DNA of 64,000 nucleotides, taken from Bradyrhizobium sp. JYMT SZCCT0428. Lineage in GTDB: Bacteria > Pseudomonadota > Alphaproteobacteria > Rhizobiales > Xanthobacteraceae. The notes under the pieces are model-generated. The model saw only the letters and a list, made by a program, of their open reading frames with translations, did not search any database and was not told the DNA's origin. Made by a program: the position numbers and the translations under genes. Each line of letters begins with the position of its first letter. The first letter of the stretch is position 1. The stretch covers positions 186,001 through 250,000 of the forward strand of contig NZ_JAFCLS010000006.1 in the NCBI RefSeq assembly GCF_018131075.1. The letters run 5' to 3'. Positions 52,909-59,040 of this stretch are shown here, in pieces.

Positions 52909-53128
52909 GCCTGGATATCAAGAGGCCCGGAAATCAAGAGTCGACAAGCTGCGCAGGCAGCTTGCCGAACTGGGCTCGGCAGTTCGCCGGCTCAATCAAG
53001 CCGGCCTCGACAACGCGACGGCTGACCTCCTGCTTTCACGCAAGCGGGCGGAGCTGGAAGATTTGATGAAGCGAGGCCATTCCGATGCCGTCAGATCCGC
53101 TGAAATGGTACGACCACAACGCGGATAA
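52898..53128 (+). CDS. 76-aa coiled-coil protein, unknown function
   Basis: Core KLRRQLAELGSAVRRLNQAG, DNATADLLLSRKRAELEDLM, KRGHSD. Starts at GTG 52898, inside the 3' end of the preceding gene in another phase; no clear ribosome site, so translation may depend on coupling. The helical leucine pattern supports this frame as real. Its last 44 bases overlap the following gene. Confidence 0.65.
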   Translation: MCDEPGYQEARKSRVDKLRRQLAELGSAVRRLNQAGLDNATADLLLSRKRAELEDLMKRGHSDAVRSAEMVRPQRG

Positions 53129-53315
53129 TCCGCCCTGGATCAAGGCGCTCGCCGACGTCCGGACGTTGGCCTGCCGCGAAGGCTGGTGCTACCAGCACGT
53201 CCAGGCCATCATCGTCTCGATCGACCAGTACGCGGAAGCCGCACTCGGCAATCGCGGATACTTCCTGAACAAGCCGCATCGGATCGGCGGCAGCAGGAAC
53301 GATCACGTTCCGTGA
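53085..53315 (+). CDS. 76-aa protein of unknown function
   Basis: MPSDPLKWYDHNADNPPWI, KALADVRTLACREGWCYQH, VQAIIVSIDQYAEAALGNRG, then FLNKPHRIG near the end. Looks like a small globular protein; two Cys. GCGAGGCC precedes the ATG. Overlaps the genes on both sides, so part of a compact run 52624-53434. Confidence 0.75.
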   Translation: MPSDPLKWYDHNADNPPWIKALADVRTLACREGWCYQHVQAIIVSIDQYAEAALGNRGYFLNKPHRIGGSRNDHVP

Positions 53316-53434
53316 TGCGCGACGTCGCCCGAGCCGCCGGCGCACGCGATTACTGCGAGCGGCAGATGGTCGCGGAACAGGTCATCCTCGGCGGCGTTTG
53401 CCTTCATGACCGAGACGCTGATGACAACGATTGA
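53315..53434 (+). CDS. Possible 39-aa protein
   Basis: Starts at an ATG that shares bases with the preceding TGA (TGATG), a coupling arrangement: MRDVARAAGARDYCERQMVA then EQVILGGVCLHDRDADDND. It also covers the EcfG-like promoter at 53374-53398 and overlaps the next gene's start, so it may be chance. Confidence 0.35.
   Translation: MRDVARAAGARDYCERQMVAEQVILGGVCLHDRDADDND
53374..53398 (+). promoter_or_regulatory. EcfG-type stress promoter (perfect), before the 75-aa gene
   Basis: GGAAC at 53374-53378, 16-base spacer, CGTT at 53395-53398. The transcript would start at about 53405, practically at the ATG at 53406; translation would be leaderless or begin at the ATG at 53421. Confidence 0.6.
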
Positions 53435-53633
53435 AGATTCCTTCCAGGTCGCCTGGGACTATCTGGAGGCAACGGGCGAACTCGGCGATCCCGACACCGC
53501 GGCCAATCACCTGCTCGACACGATCGAGACGATGGTTCGCCGCGGCGAGCGCCGCCGGCTGCTTCTCTCCAACACCGCCATCGCCGCCTACCAGCGTTTT
53601 CGAACCGAACAGGGCCTGTCGCTGGCGTCTTAG
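53406..53633 (+). CDS. 75-aa protein of unknown function
   Basis: MTETLMTTIEDSFQVAWDY, LEATGELGDPDTAANHLLDT, IETMVRRGERRRLLLSNTAI, AAYQRFRTEQ. Helical small protein. A second in-frame ATG at 53421 is possible if the upstream EcfG-type promoter is used. Its stop codon shares a base with the next EcfG-type promoter. Confidence 0.78.
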   Translation: MTETLMTTIEDSFQVAWDYLEATGELGDPDTAANHLLDTIETMVRRGERRRLLLSNTAIAAYQRFRTEQGLSLAS

Positions 53634-53657
53634 GAACAGGGCTCCGGCTGGAACGTT
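53633..53657 (+). promoter_or_regulatory. EcfG-type stress promoter (perfect), before the 87-aa gene
   Basis: GGAAC at 53633-53637, 16-base spacer, CGTT at 53654-53657; the -10 ends 51 bases before the ATG at 53709. Exact consensus. Confidence 0.72.
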
Positions 53658-53708
53658 CTGCTCCGCACGCGGGGTTGGTCGCACCTCGCGAAAGCTGGGG
53701 AGGATTCT

Positions 53709-53972
53709 ATGGAAAGCGGTTTCAAGAGTGCTGAAGCGTACCGCGCGACGGCCTTGCTCTGCCGTCAACAGGCCGCGTGCGATCCGGACAATAGCTGGAG
53801 GTTGCTCGGTGAGGCCGAGCGGTGGGAATACCTCGCCGAACAGATCCTGGCTTCCCGCCAGAATCGCGCGGCCGAAGGCGCCAAACCGGCCATCGAAACA
53901 GGGATGCCAAGCCTCGCGCCTTCGCAGCCGAAGACGATGGCTACTCCGCCGCGGCCGCCTCGCCATGGATGA
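53709..53972 (+). CDS. 87-aa protein of unknown function
   Basis: MESGFKSAEAYRATALLCRQ, QAACDPDNSWRLLGEAERWE, YLAEQILASRQN, followed by a Pro/Ala-rich tail. The Y-R-x-x-A-x-L-C-R-Q...W-x-x-L-A-E-x-E-R-W pattern is a short helical hairpin I have seen in small rhizobial proteins, without a function. GGGGAGGATTCT before the ATG and a perfect EcfG-type promoter. Confidence 0.75.
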   Translation: MESGFKSAEAYRATALLCRQQAACDPDNSWRLLGEAERWEYLAEQILASRQNRAAEGAKPAIETGMPSLAPSQPKTMATPPRPPRHG

Positions 53973-54038
53973 TTCTGTCGTAGCATCGCAGCCGGTGGCC
54001 GTTTTATCCGCCCTGCTCCGATCCAGCAGAGGTCACTG

Positions 54039-54063
54039 GGAACGCGACATAAAGATCGGAGTT
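54039..54063 (+). promoter_or_regulatory. EcfG-like promoter (AGTT variant), before the 51-aa gene
   Basis: GGAAC at 54039-54043, 16-base spacer, AGTT at 54060-54063. Ends 79 bases before the ATG at 54143. Differs from consensus at one position. Confidence 0.5.
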
Positions 54064-54142
54064 GCCGTGTTATCGCCGTCCTGCCCTTGGCCTCTACCGG
54101 CGTCGAGAGTGTCGTGCTCCCGCCTGAATGCAGGGGTGAGCA

Positions 54143-54298
54143 ATGTGCAAAAGGTGCAGCGAACTCGATGACAAGATCGAACACTACAAGCGCATATCAA
54201 CCCATCTGACTGACCAGCTCACGCTGGACGGGATCGCCGGTTTAATAAAGCAAATGCTGGCCGAAAAGGCGGCGCTCCATCCCGAGCAAGAGCCGTGA
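54143..54298 (+). CDS. 51-aa protein of unknown function
   Basis: MCKRCSELDDKIEHYKRIS, then THLTDQLTLDGIAGLIKQML and AEKAALHPEQEP. The N-terminal CxxC could bind a metal or be redox-active; the rest is amphipathic helix. AGGGGTGAGCA provides a good ribosome site. Confidence 0.72.
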   Translation: MCKRCSELDDKIEHYKRISTHLTDQLTLDGIAGLIKQMLAEKAALHPEQEP

Positions 54299-54462
54299 GG
54301 TTCCTTTCCATCGATCGGTCGGTAGCGGTCTTGCCGATCACGCTCTAAGCGATATCGCGACAACGCGTGCAACGAGCGCCTTTGTAATTTACCTACAGCC
54401 GCTGCAACGCCGCCAAAAAAACAAGCCGAGAAAAATGAATCGTCGCAGCGGGACGCTGTTGA

Positions 54463-54487
54463 GGAACAACTCCCGGTACGGCTGGTT
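54463..54487 (+). promoter_or_regulatory. EcfG-like promoter (GGTT variant), before the DUF892 gene
   Basis: GGAAC at 54463-54467, 16-base spacer, GGTT at 54484-54487, ending 34 bases before the ATG at 54522. DUF892 genes are frequently stress-induced, which agrees with this assignment. Confidence 0.6.
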
Positions 54488-54521
54488 CTACCGCAACACA
54501 ATCCAACAGCTGGAGGCCATT

Positions 54522-55028
54522 ATGGCGAAAGAGAAAGCACTGCAAGACCTGTTCCTCGATACGTTGAAGGACATCTACTTCGCGGAAAAGAAGATCCTCT
54601 CGGCATTGCCGAAGATGGCCAAGGCGGCGCAGTCGCCGAAGCTCAAGGCAGCCTTTGAGAAGCATCTGACCGAGACCGATGGCCAGGTCGAGCGGCTGGA
54701 GCAGGTGTTTGCGTCGATCGACGAGACGCCGAAGGGCAAGACCTGTGATGCCATCATGGGAATTCTCGACGAGGGCAAGGAAGTCATGGACGAGTACAAG
54801 GGCATGCCCGCGCTTGATGCCGGCCTTCTGGCTGCCGCGCAAGCCGTCGAGCATTACGAGATTTCGCGCTACGGCACCCTCAGAACCTGGGCGAACGAAC
54901 TGGGTTACAAGGACGCCGTGAAGCTCCTCGATGCGACGCTGAAGGAAGAAAAAGCGACGGACAGCGCCCTGACCCAGCTGGCGATATCCGAGGTCAACCA
55001 GCACGCCGAGACCGCGCAGGCTGCGTAA
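54522..55028 (+). CDS. DUF892 / YciE-type ferritin-like protein
   Basis: 168 aa, four-helix ferritin-like bundle: LQDLFLDTLKDIYFAEKKIL, PKMAKAAQSPKLKAAFEKHL, QVERLEQVFASIDETPKGK, QAVEHYEISRYGTLRTWANE. Glu and His residues at the metal-site positions (YFAEKK, EKHLTET, VEHYE) are present. Family members respond to stress and their role is unsettled. The start at 54522 has GGAGG 5 bases upstream; the longer frame from 54435 would cover the promoter. Followed by a terminator. Confidence 0.92.
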   Translation: MAKEKALQDLFLDTLKDIYFAEKKILSALPKMAKAAQSPKLKAAFEKHLTETDGQVERLEQVFASIDETPKGKTCDAIMGILDEGKEVMDEYKGMPALDAGLLAAAQAVEHYEISRYGTLRTWANELGYKDAVKLLDATLKEEKATDSALTQLAISEVNQHAETAQAA

Positions 55029-55054
55029 TCAGGCAAGTGGACATCATCGTCGAA

Positions 55055-55084
55055 GGGCTCCAGCCTTACGCTGGGGCCCTTTTG
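55055..55084 (+). terminator. Rho-independent terminator after the DUF892 gene
   Basis: Stem AAGGGCTCCAGC / GCTGGGGCCCTT (one G-T pair), 5-base loop, then TTTT. 26 bases after the stop. Confidence 0.9.
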
Positions 55085-55111
55085 CGTTTGCTGCTCGCGA
55101 TCACATAAACG

Positions 55112-55137
55112 GAACGGAACCGACCGCGCCCCGGTTC
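55112..55137 (+). promoter_or_regulatory. EcfG-like promoter (N17, GGTT variant), before the 69-aa gene
   Basis: GGAAC at 55112-55116, 17-base spacer, GGTT at 55134-55137, ending 31 bases before the ATG at 55169. A second GGAAC directly follows the first but is too close to GGTT. Confidence 0.5.
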
Positions 55138-55168
55138 ATTGGTGTCTTGACCTCCAAGGAGACAGACA

Positions 55169-55378
55169 ATGGCAAACCAGAATCCAGCCAAGACCGACGG
55201 CAAGGTTCCGACACGACCGCACGACTCGGGAAGTCAGGCCAATGAAACCATTGACGGCCTCGACGCCGAGACCGAGGCGTTGCGGCACGCTGCCGAAGAT
55301 ACGCCGTCTGCCGCTGCACCCGACGATGTCGAGAAGGTGCCGGTATTCGACCGCGCAGGCCGGGCGCCGAAAATCTGA
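55169..55378 (+). CDS. 69-aa hydrophilic protein of unknown function
   Basis: MANQNPAKTDGKVPTRPHD, SGSQANETIDGLDAETEALR, HAAEDTPSAAAPDDVEKVPV. Acidic, low in hydrophobic residues and probably disordered. CAAGGAGACAGACA precedes the ATG. Probably shares its transcript with the 84-aa gene 54 bases downstream. Confidence 0.78.
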   Translation: MANQNPAKTDGKVPTRPHDSGSQANETIDGLDAETEALRHAAEDTPSAAAPDDVEKVPVFDRAGRAPKI

Positions 55379-55432
55379 TCGGAGCCAAGTGCGCAAGTTA
55401 CGAGACTGCGACTCAAATGCGAGGGTGAGGCG

Positions 55433-55687
55433 ATGAAGTTCGGATACGCACAACCATTCTCCTTCAACATCGGTTATCGCCCGAAAACTGTCGTTTCCCG
55501 CGTTCGTCACGGCGTCACCGAAATCACCCTGAGCGACGGCCGGCTGGTTCGCGCGACGCTTCACGTCAAGGATGTCAAGATTGACCCGAACAAGCCGGGC
55601 TCGGTCGACGTTTCATACAATATCATTGCCGAGATCATGAACACGCCGGATGTGCCCATTCTCGACGTGCATGAGACGATTCAGTAA
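55433..55687 (+). CDS. 84-aa protein of unknown function
   Basis: MKFGYAQPFSFNIGYRPKT, VVSRVRHGVTEITLSDGRLV, RATLHVKDVKIDPNKPGSVD, then YNIIAEIMNTPDVPILDVHE. Predominantly beta-strand; looks like a small barrel. GAGGGTGAGGCG before the ATG. Likely co-transcribed with the 69-aa gene. Confidence 0.8.
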   Translation: MKFGYAQPFSFNIGYRPKTVVSRVRHGVTEITLSDGRLVRATLHVKDVKIDPNKPGSVDVSYNIIAEIMNTPDVPILDVHETIQ

Positions 55688-55789
55688 ATGAAAGACCGGG
55701 GGGCGGATTAGCCCAACAGGGATGCGCGAAGGGCCGTGTAGTCCGTTGACATCGACGGCAGTATGGAAGCCCGGGCACCTCGCAAACAT

Positions 55790-55960
55790 TCAATCCTGTT
55801 CACGCACGCGGATCTCCAGCCGTGCGTCGGCCAGGGCCTCGACGACGCATTTTGCCATTTGTTTGGCTTCCTCAAAGCCAACGCTTCGCTCGGGATGCTC
55901 CTTGAAGCATTCGCAAATGGCCTCCGCGATGATCGAGTTAACCTGATGTTGGTCAACCAT
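55790..55960 (-). CDS. 56-aa protein of unknown function
   Basis: MVDQHQVNSIIAEAICECF, KEHPERSVGFEEAKQMAKCV, VEALADARLEIRVREQD. Amphipathic helices with three Cys. The ATG is preceded by GGAGGTGGCAAATC, one of the strongest ribosome sites in the window, and the frame is clean. Possible EcfG-like promoter at 56140-56164 on this strand. Confidence 0.78.
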   Translation of the reverse strand: MVDQHQVNSIIAEAICECFKEHPERSVGFEEAKQMAKCVVEALADARLEIRVREQD

Positions 55961-56136
55961 GATTTGCCACCTCCATAGGCGGCGCGCTTTTCGTGTCGCC
56001 TGAAGAATTCAATCGCAGTATGAAGCTTCCTGAAAACGGCTCGACGATTTGGCCGGGGCCATTCGAATCAGTATTTGAATTTCGGCAGCGCCTTGAGCTG
56101 ATCCTTGGTGGCGGCGTTGACGACGTGATCAGCCGA

Positions 56137-56448
56137 TCAAACCGCAGTGGTCAGCTTTGGTTCCGTTCCTGTCTGCGAAGAAGCAACGAGGCGCGAGGCA
56201 TCGGCAGCGTGCCGCTTCTGCCCGATCAAATATTGCAGCGCACCCCATATCTGTGGAGAGATGCGAGTTAGGCCAACCAATTCGCGAGCGACCTCCCGCG
56301 CTATCAATTCACGCTGGGCGAAAAAATCCATGGTTTGCGGGACAGCATTGGCAGCGTCGGCAATCGTCCGGTGCGGTATATTTCGGCAACCGGTCCACGC
56401 GCTGAGCGGTCTTCTTCTCGCTGGGACAAATTTGATCCCGTCGCGCAC
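56137..56448 (-). CDS. Possible 103-aa protein of unknown function
   Basis: The C-terminal two thirds look protein-like: MDFFAQRELIAREVARELVG, LTRISPQIWGALQYLIGQKR, HAADASRLVASSQ. The N-terminal third is Arg/Pro-rich and uncertain; no ribosome site supports either the start at 56448 or the Met at 56331. Its end overlaps the EcfG-like site of the downstream gene. Confidence 0.5.
   Translation of the reverse strand: MRDGIKFVPARRRPLSAWTGCRNIPHRTIADAANAVPQTMDFFAQRELIAREVARELVGLTRISPQIWGALQYLIGQKRHAADASRLVASSQTGTEPKLTTAV
56140..56164 (-). promoter_or_regulatory. EcfG-like promoter on minus strand (GGTT variant)
   Basis: On the minus strand GGAAC, 16-base spacer, GGTT. The nearest gene downstream is the 56-aa gene, 179 bases from the -10, a longer distance than for the other sites. 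Confidence 0.35.
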
Positions 56449-56510
56449 ACTGCGAGCGAGATTCGCGCTCGCGGAAGCCAGCGGCGCAGTCTCACGTCGA
56501 AGATGGTTAG

Positions 56511-56795
56511 CTATGCATGCAGCCGATTGCTTGGCTTGAGCTCGTGGTGCGGGTTGGCGTTTGCGTAACCCGCCTCGTTTGTCGTCAACGAACGATCGGA
56601 AATGGAGCTGATAAAATCCCTGTGCAGGTAAGTTGGTCTCTTGGTGCCATCGAACAGCACGGCAACGCCGGTGTTGCGATAGCTAATTCCGGTAACGGTC
56701 CCGGTCTTGCCGGCCAGCGCCGGACACCGGACTGATCCGAGTTGATTCACCTTGAAACGAGTGCCGACAACCAATCTGTTGATCTGGTGAGCCAT
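56511..56795 (-). CDS. 94-aa KOW/SH3-like small protein
   Basis: MAHQINRLVVGTRFKVNQLG, RCPALAGKTGTVTGISYRNT, GVAVLFDGTKRPTYLHRDFI, then a hydrophilic tail. The Leu-Ala-Gly-Lys-Thr-Gly-Thr-Val pattern resembles a KOW-type beta-barrel. GGTGGAAGG directly before the ATG. Function unknown. Confidence 0.8.
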   Translation of the reverse strand: MAHQINRLVVGTRFKVNQLGSVRCPALAGKTGTVTGISYRNTGVAVLFDGTKRPTYLHRDFISSISDRSLTTNEAGYANANPHHELKPSNRLHA

Positions 56796-57083
56796 CCTTC
56801 CACCTGTTCAATTGAGCGATTGCACGGCCTTCAGGCGACGACGGATTGAAATCGTTTCTGGTGTTGTTGTCTGCCCGCTAGCCGACAATTCATTGCAGTC
56901 AGGTGCTTCGGCGACCTTGCGTGTCCAGCGAATAGCGCGGAGCGGTAGGTATTGCAGGCTGACCCTTTTCGAACGGAGGCGCAGCTTCGAATTCATTTGG
57001 AATAGTTCGCGCCCCCTCGTACTATGTCGGCGACCTGACTTAAGGTCTGACCCCTCAAAACAGAACTCGGCATGGAGGCGGTT

Positions 57084-57254
57084 ATGGAATTAATCCGCGG
57101 TGAAGAGGTGGCTGTTTTGGAAAGCCGCACCAACAAGATCTGCAGCACATGCGGGAAGCGGTTGGCCCTGATTCGAACGATAGTGAATCCTCGCACCGGC
57201 TGCATCGTCCACATGTTTGAATGCCGGTGCGGCCAGCGCACGTGGGAAGATTAA
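57084..57254 (+). CDS. 56-aa zinc-ribbon protein
   Basis: MELIRGEEVAVLESRTNKI followed by ICSTCGKRLALIRTIVNP and MFECRCGQRTWED: two CxxC/CxC knuckles that should bind one Zn. GGAGG 5 bases before this ATG decides the start over the ATG at 57072. Function unknown. Confidence 0.8.
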   Translation: MELIRGEEVAVLESRTNKICSTCGKRLALIRTIVNPRTGCIVHMFECRCGQRTWED

Positions 57255-57291
57255 AGACTCGTTCGGTCGACAACGTGCTGCCAGGCAGGCG

Positions 57292-57627
57292 CTACCTGGG
57301 CGCCGCTTTTCCGGCGTGCCGGCGGACGAACTCCTGCAGGAAGCTCGGCAGTTCTCGCATCTGATCCGAGCAACGTTTCTGCAGCTCGTGGGCGACCTCT
57401 GCTGAAACGTCTCTGCACCATCCTTCAGCGACATTGAAACCGGCAACGCGCACGGGGTTGCAGTATTGACCCTCCAGCAGATCGCGCACGACCGTTTCCA
57501 GGTCGGTAGCGCAGACATCACTCCCCCGCCATGCTCGACCGAGGGTGCCAAAGTCATCGACCACCAGGTAGACTTCTCGATTGTGCTCGTTTGGAACGAT
57601 CGATGGGGTCCAAATGGACTTACTCAT
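57292..57627 (-). CDS. 111-aa protein of unknown function
   Basis: MSKSIWTPSIVPNEHNREVY, LVVDDFGTLGRAWRGSDVCA, TDLETVVRDLLEGQYCNPVR, VAGFNVAEGWCRDVSAEVAH, ELQKRC. Globular alpha/beta protein with four Cys; the N-terminal strand (VYLVVDDFG) and the acidic/aromatic pattern are well conserved in style. The start at 57627 has GTGGAGTTG upstream. Function unknown. Confidence 0.8.
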   Translation of the reverse strand: MSKSIWTPSIVPNEHNREVYLVVDDFGTLGRAWRGSDVCATDLETVVRDLLEGQYCNPVRVAGFNVAEGWCRDVSAEVAHELQKRCSDQMRELPSFLQEFVRRHAGKAAPR

Positions 57628-57690
57628 AAAGCAACTCCACGCAACGATACCCGTATCACAACAGCGCAGAGTGATTGCTTCAGGACGGCG

Positions 57691-57716
57691 AAAAGGCCCC
57701 GGATCGCTCCGGGGCC
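57691..57716 (-). terminator. Rho-independent terminator, minus strand
   Basis: Stem GGCCCCGGA / TCCGGGGCC with 4-base loop; on the minus strand it is followed by TTTT. It lies between the 30-aa gene at 57860 and the 111-aa gene, so a minus-strand transcript ends here. Confidence 0.85.
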
Positions 57717-57859
57717 CAGGCATCGGCAAGAGGTACATCCGCTCTTGCCAACCGCCGCACTTTTCCGTGGCATCAATAGCCAAGACCCTGCAGAGACCTG
57801 CACCGCATTCGGCCGAGCCCGTCAGGCAGATAAGTGAGAGAAGAGGCAGTCAGATACTG

Positions 57860-57952
57860 CTATCGCCCACTCAACGGCATGAAGGCTGCAGTGACAATCG
57901 ATCCGATCAGCCCGGCTACGCCGACCAGCGCGAAGTAAACTTTGTCTTCCAT
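57860..57952 (-). CDS. 30-aa single-helix membrane peptide
   Basis: MEDKVYFALVGVAGLIGSI then VTAAFMPLSGR: a short charged start and one hydrophobic helix. Weak ribosome site (TTAGG). A terminator about 145 bases downstream shows that a transcript exists on this strand. Too small for certainty. Confidence 0.42.
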   Translation of the reverse strand: MEDKVYFALVGVAGLIGSIVTAAFMPLSGR

Positions 57953-58159
57953 CCTAAGTCGCGATCCTACTTATGGGCATCATAGCCCGGCTGGTCAGCG
58001 AGCTGCAGTCACTCTTCCGGAGTACTCCGATACGCGACGGCCATCGCAGGCGGCCAAAGCGATTGCCGATGAGCGGTCGGAAAACGCGAAAGCCGCGACG
58101 CTTCCGAATGCGCCTCGGCAAATGCAGTCTGCGCGCTGATCGCTCTGCTCCTTTGCGCG

Positions 58160-58660
58160 GCAAACTGACCCGACGGGCAAATACCTTCTGATTTACGGAA
58201 ATCGTGTCAAGCCCCGAAATAAAAAATATTTCTCTTTTAAAGAAATCAAATCAGGGGCATATATGTCGCCATCCCGTCCCACTCAGAGGGGCGTTGGCCA
58301 TCGTCACAACGAGGGGCGGGTCGCGGTGGACGCTGAAGTTGCGATTGACGGTCGCGGCTGAGGCGTACGGCGAAAGCGTGTGGTCCTGGCGCCCGTAACG
58401 GCGTCAAGCCTTAAGGGAGCTAACGCTTCCGAGGGGCGACGGTGGCAATAGAGGCCGTCTCACCGGGGAGAGCGCGTCATAAGCCGTAAAGCCATTGCGC
58501 AGGGAATGTCGGATGCTCTCCGCTGCCCTGTATGCTCGTGTGCACCATCTTGTTGCACAATCGCACACGAGACCGCGGGTGCAGCGCGCATCCGGCATTC
58601 CCTGCGCCCTCTGTTTTCATGAGGGCGAAACCAACTTTACAACTCGGGCGCTTCGCGCCG
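58160..58660. repeat. Long interspersed repeat of Bradyrhizobium type, non-coding
   Basis: About 500 bases with features I recognise from many Bradyrhizobium intergenic regions: CCCGACGGGCAAATA near 58167, a run of AT-rich bases at 58220-58255, GTGTGGTCCTGGCGCCC near 58380, CACCGGGGAGAGCGC near 58460, TGTATGCTCGTGTGCACCAT near 58528, and ATTCCCTGCGCCCTCTG near 58595. Short open frames here (for example 58477-58677 minus, containing EGAGNAGCALHPRS) are repeat artefacts, although often annotated as proteins. Limits are approximate. Confidence 0.7.
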
Positions 58661-58684
58661 CGGGATCGGGAACGCATATTTGGA

Positions 58685-58804
58685 CGTCATTGCGAGCGCA
58701 GCGAAGCAATCCATCTTGCCGCGCAAAGAAAGAATGGATTGCTTCGTCGCGGAGCCTGTCATCGGGCGCGCATTCGCGCGACCCGTTGGCTCCTCGCAAT
58801 GACG
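58685..58804. repeat. Interspersed palindromic repeat, family R2 copy c, with extra arm
   Basis: Arms CGTCATTGCGAGCGCAGC and CTCGCAATGACG with inner GAAGCAATCCAT / ATGGATTGCTTC; the right half carries an additional segment around GGGCGCGCATTCGCGCG. Follows the long repeat and precedes tRNA-Val. Confidence 0.9.
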
Positions 58805-58863
58805 GATCGACGACGGGATGCCTGGCTGTCTGAATTCAAACCTGAACTCGTCCCGTAGGACGA

Positions 58864-58938
58864 TGGTGGACGCACAAGGGATCGAACCTTGGACCTCTCC
58901 CGTGTGAAGGGAACGCTCTCCCGCTGAGCTATGCGTCC
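58864..58938 (-). tRNA. tRNA-Val (anticodon CAC)
   Basis: 75 nt including an encoded CCA. Acceptor stem GGACGCA / TGCGTCC, D-arm GCTC AGCGGGAGA GC, anticodon stem TTCCC / GGGAG enclosing loop TTCACAC with anticodon CAC, T-arm CAAGG TTCGATC CCTTG. Reads GUG valine codons. It borders a repeat region, but no integrase or direct repeat of the tRNA end is seen. Confidence 0.96.
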
Positions 58939-59040
58939 GGGATCCGGCGAAGAACGCCTCGTCAGAGCCCGCGATTTACGAAGTGCTAGCCCATGGTGTC
59001 AAGCAAACAAAGCGGCGATTTGAGACCATTGCCCCCGAAA

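Noticed and set aside
53297..53311. GGAACG-N4-CGTTCC palindrome as an EcfG promoter
   Set aside because: It contains the right words but at the wrong spacing; more likely chance or a small operator.
53431..54171. 246-aa plus-strand frame covering several microgenes
   Set aside because: It is out of phase with three better-supported small genes and reads as low-complexity Arg/Pro/Ser sequence.
57954..58163. Overlapping small frames after the 30-aa gene
   Set aside because: Three frames compete, all Arg/Ser-rich with no ribosome site; some fragments look protein-like, but no gene can be defined.
58477..58677. 66-aa hypothetical protein and neighbouring small frames
   Set aside because: They fall in a recognisable interspersed repeat; similar frames are common annotation artefacts in Bradyrhizobium.
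58160..58938. tRNA-Val as integration site of a genomic island
   Set aside because: Repeats lie beside the tRNA, but no integrase, no duplicated tRNA end and no composition step were seen.
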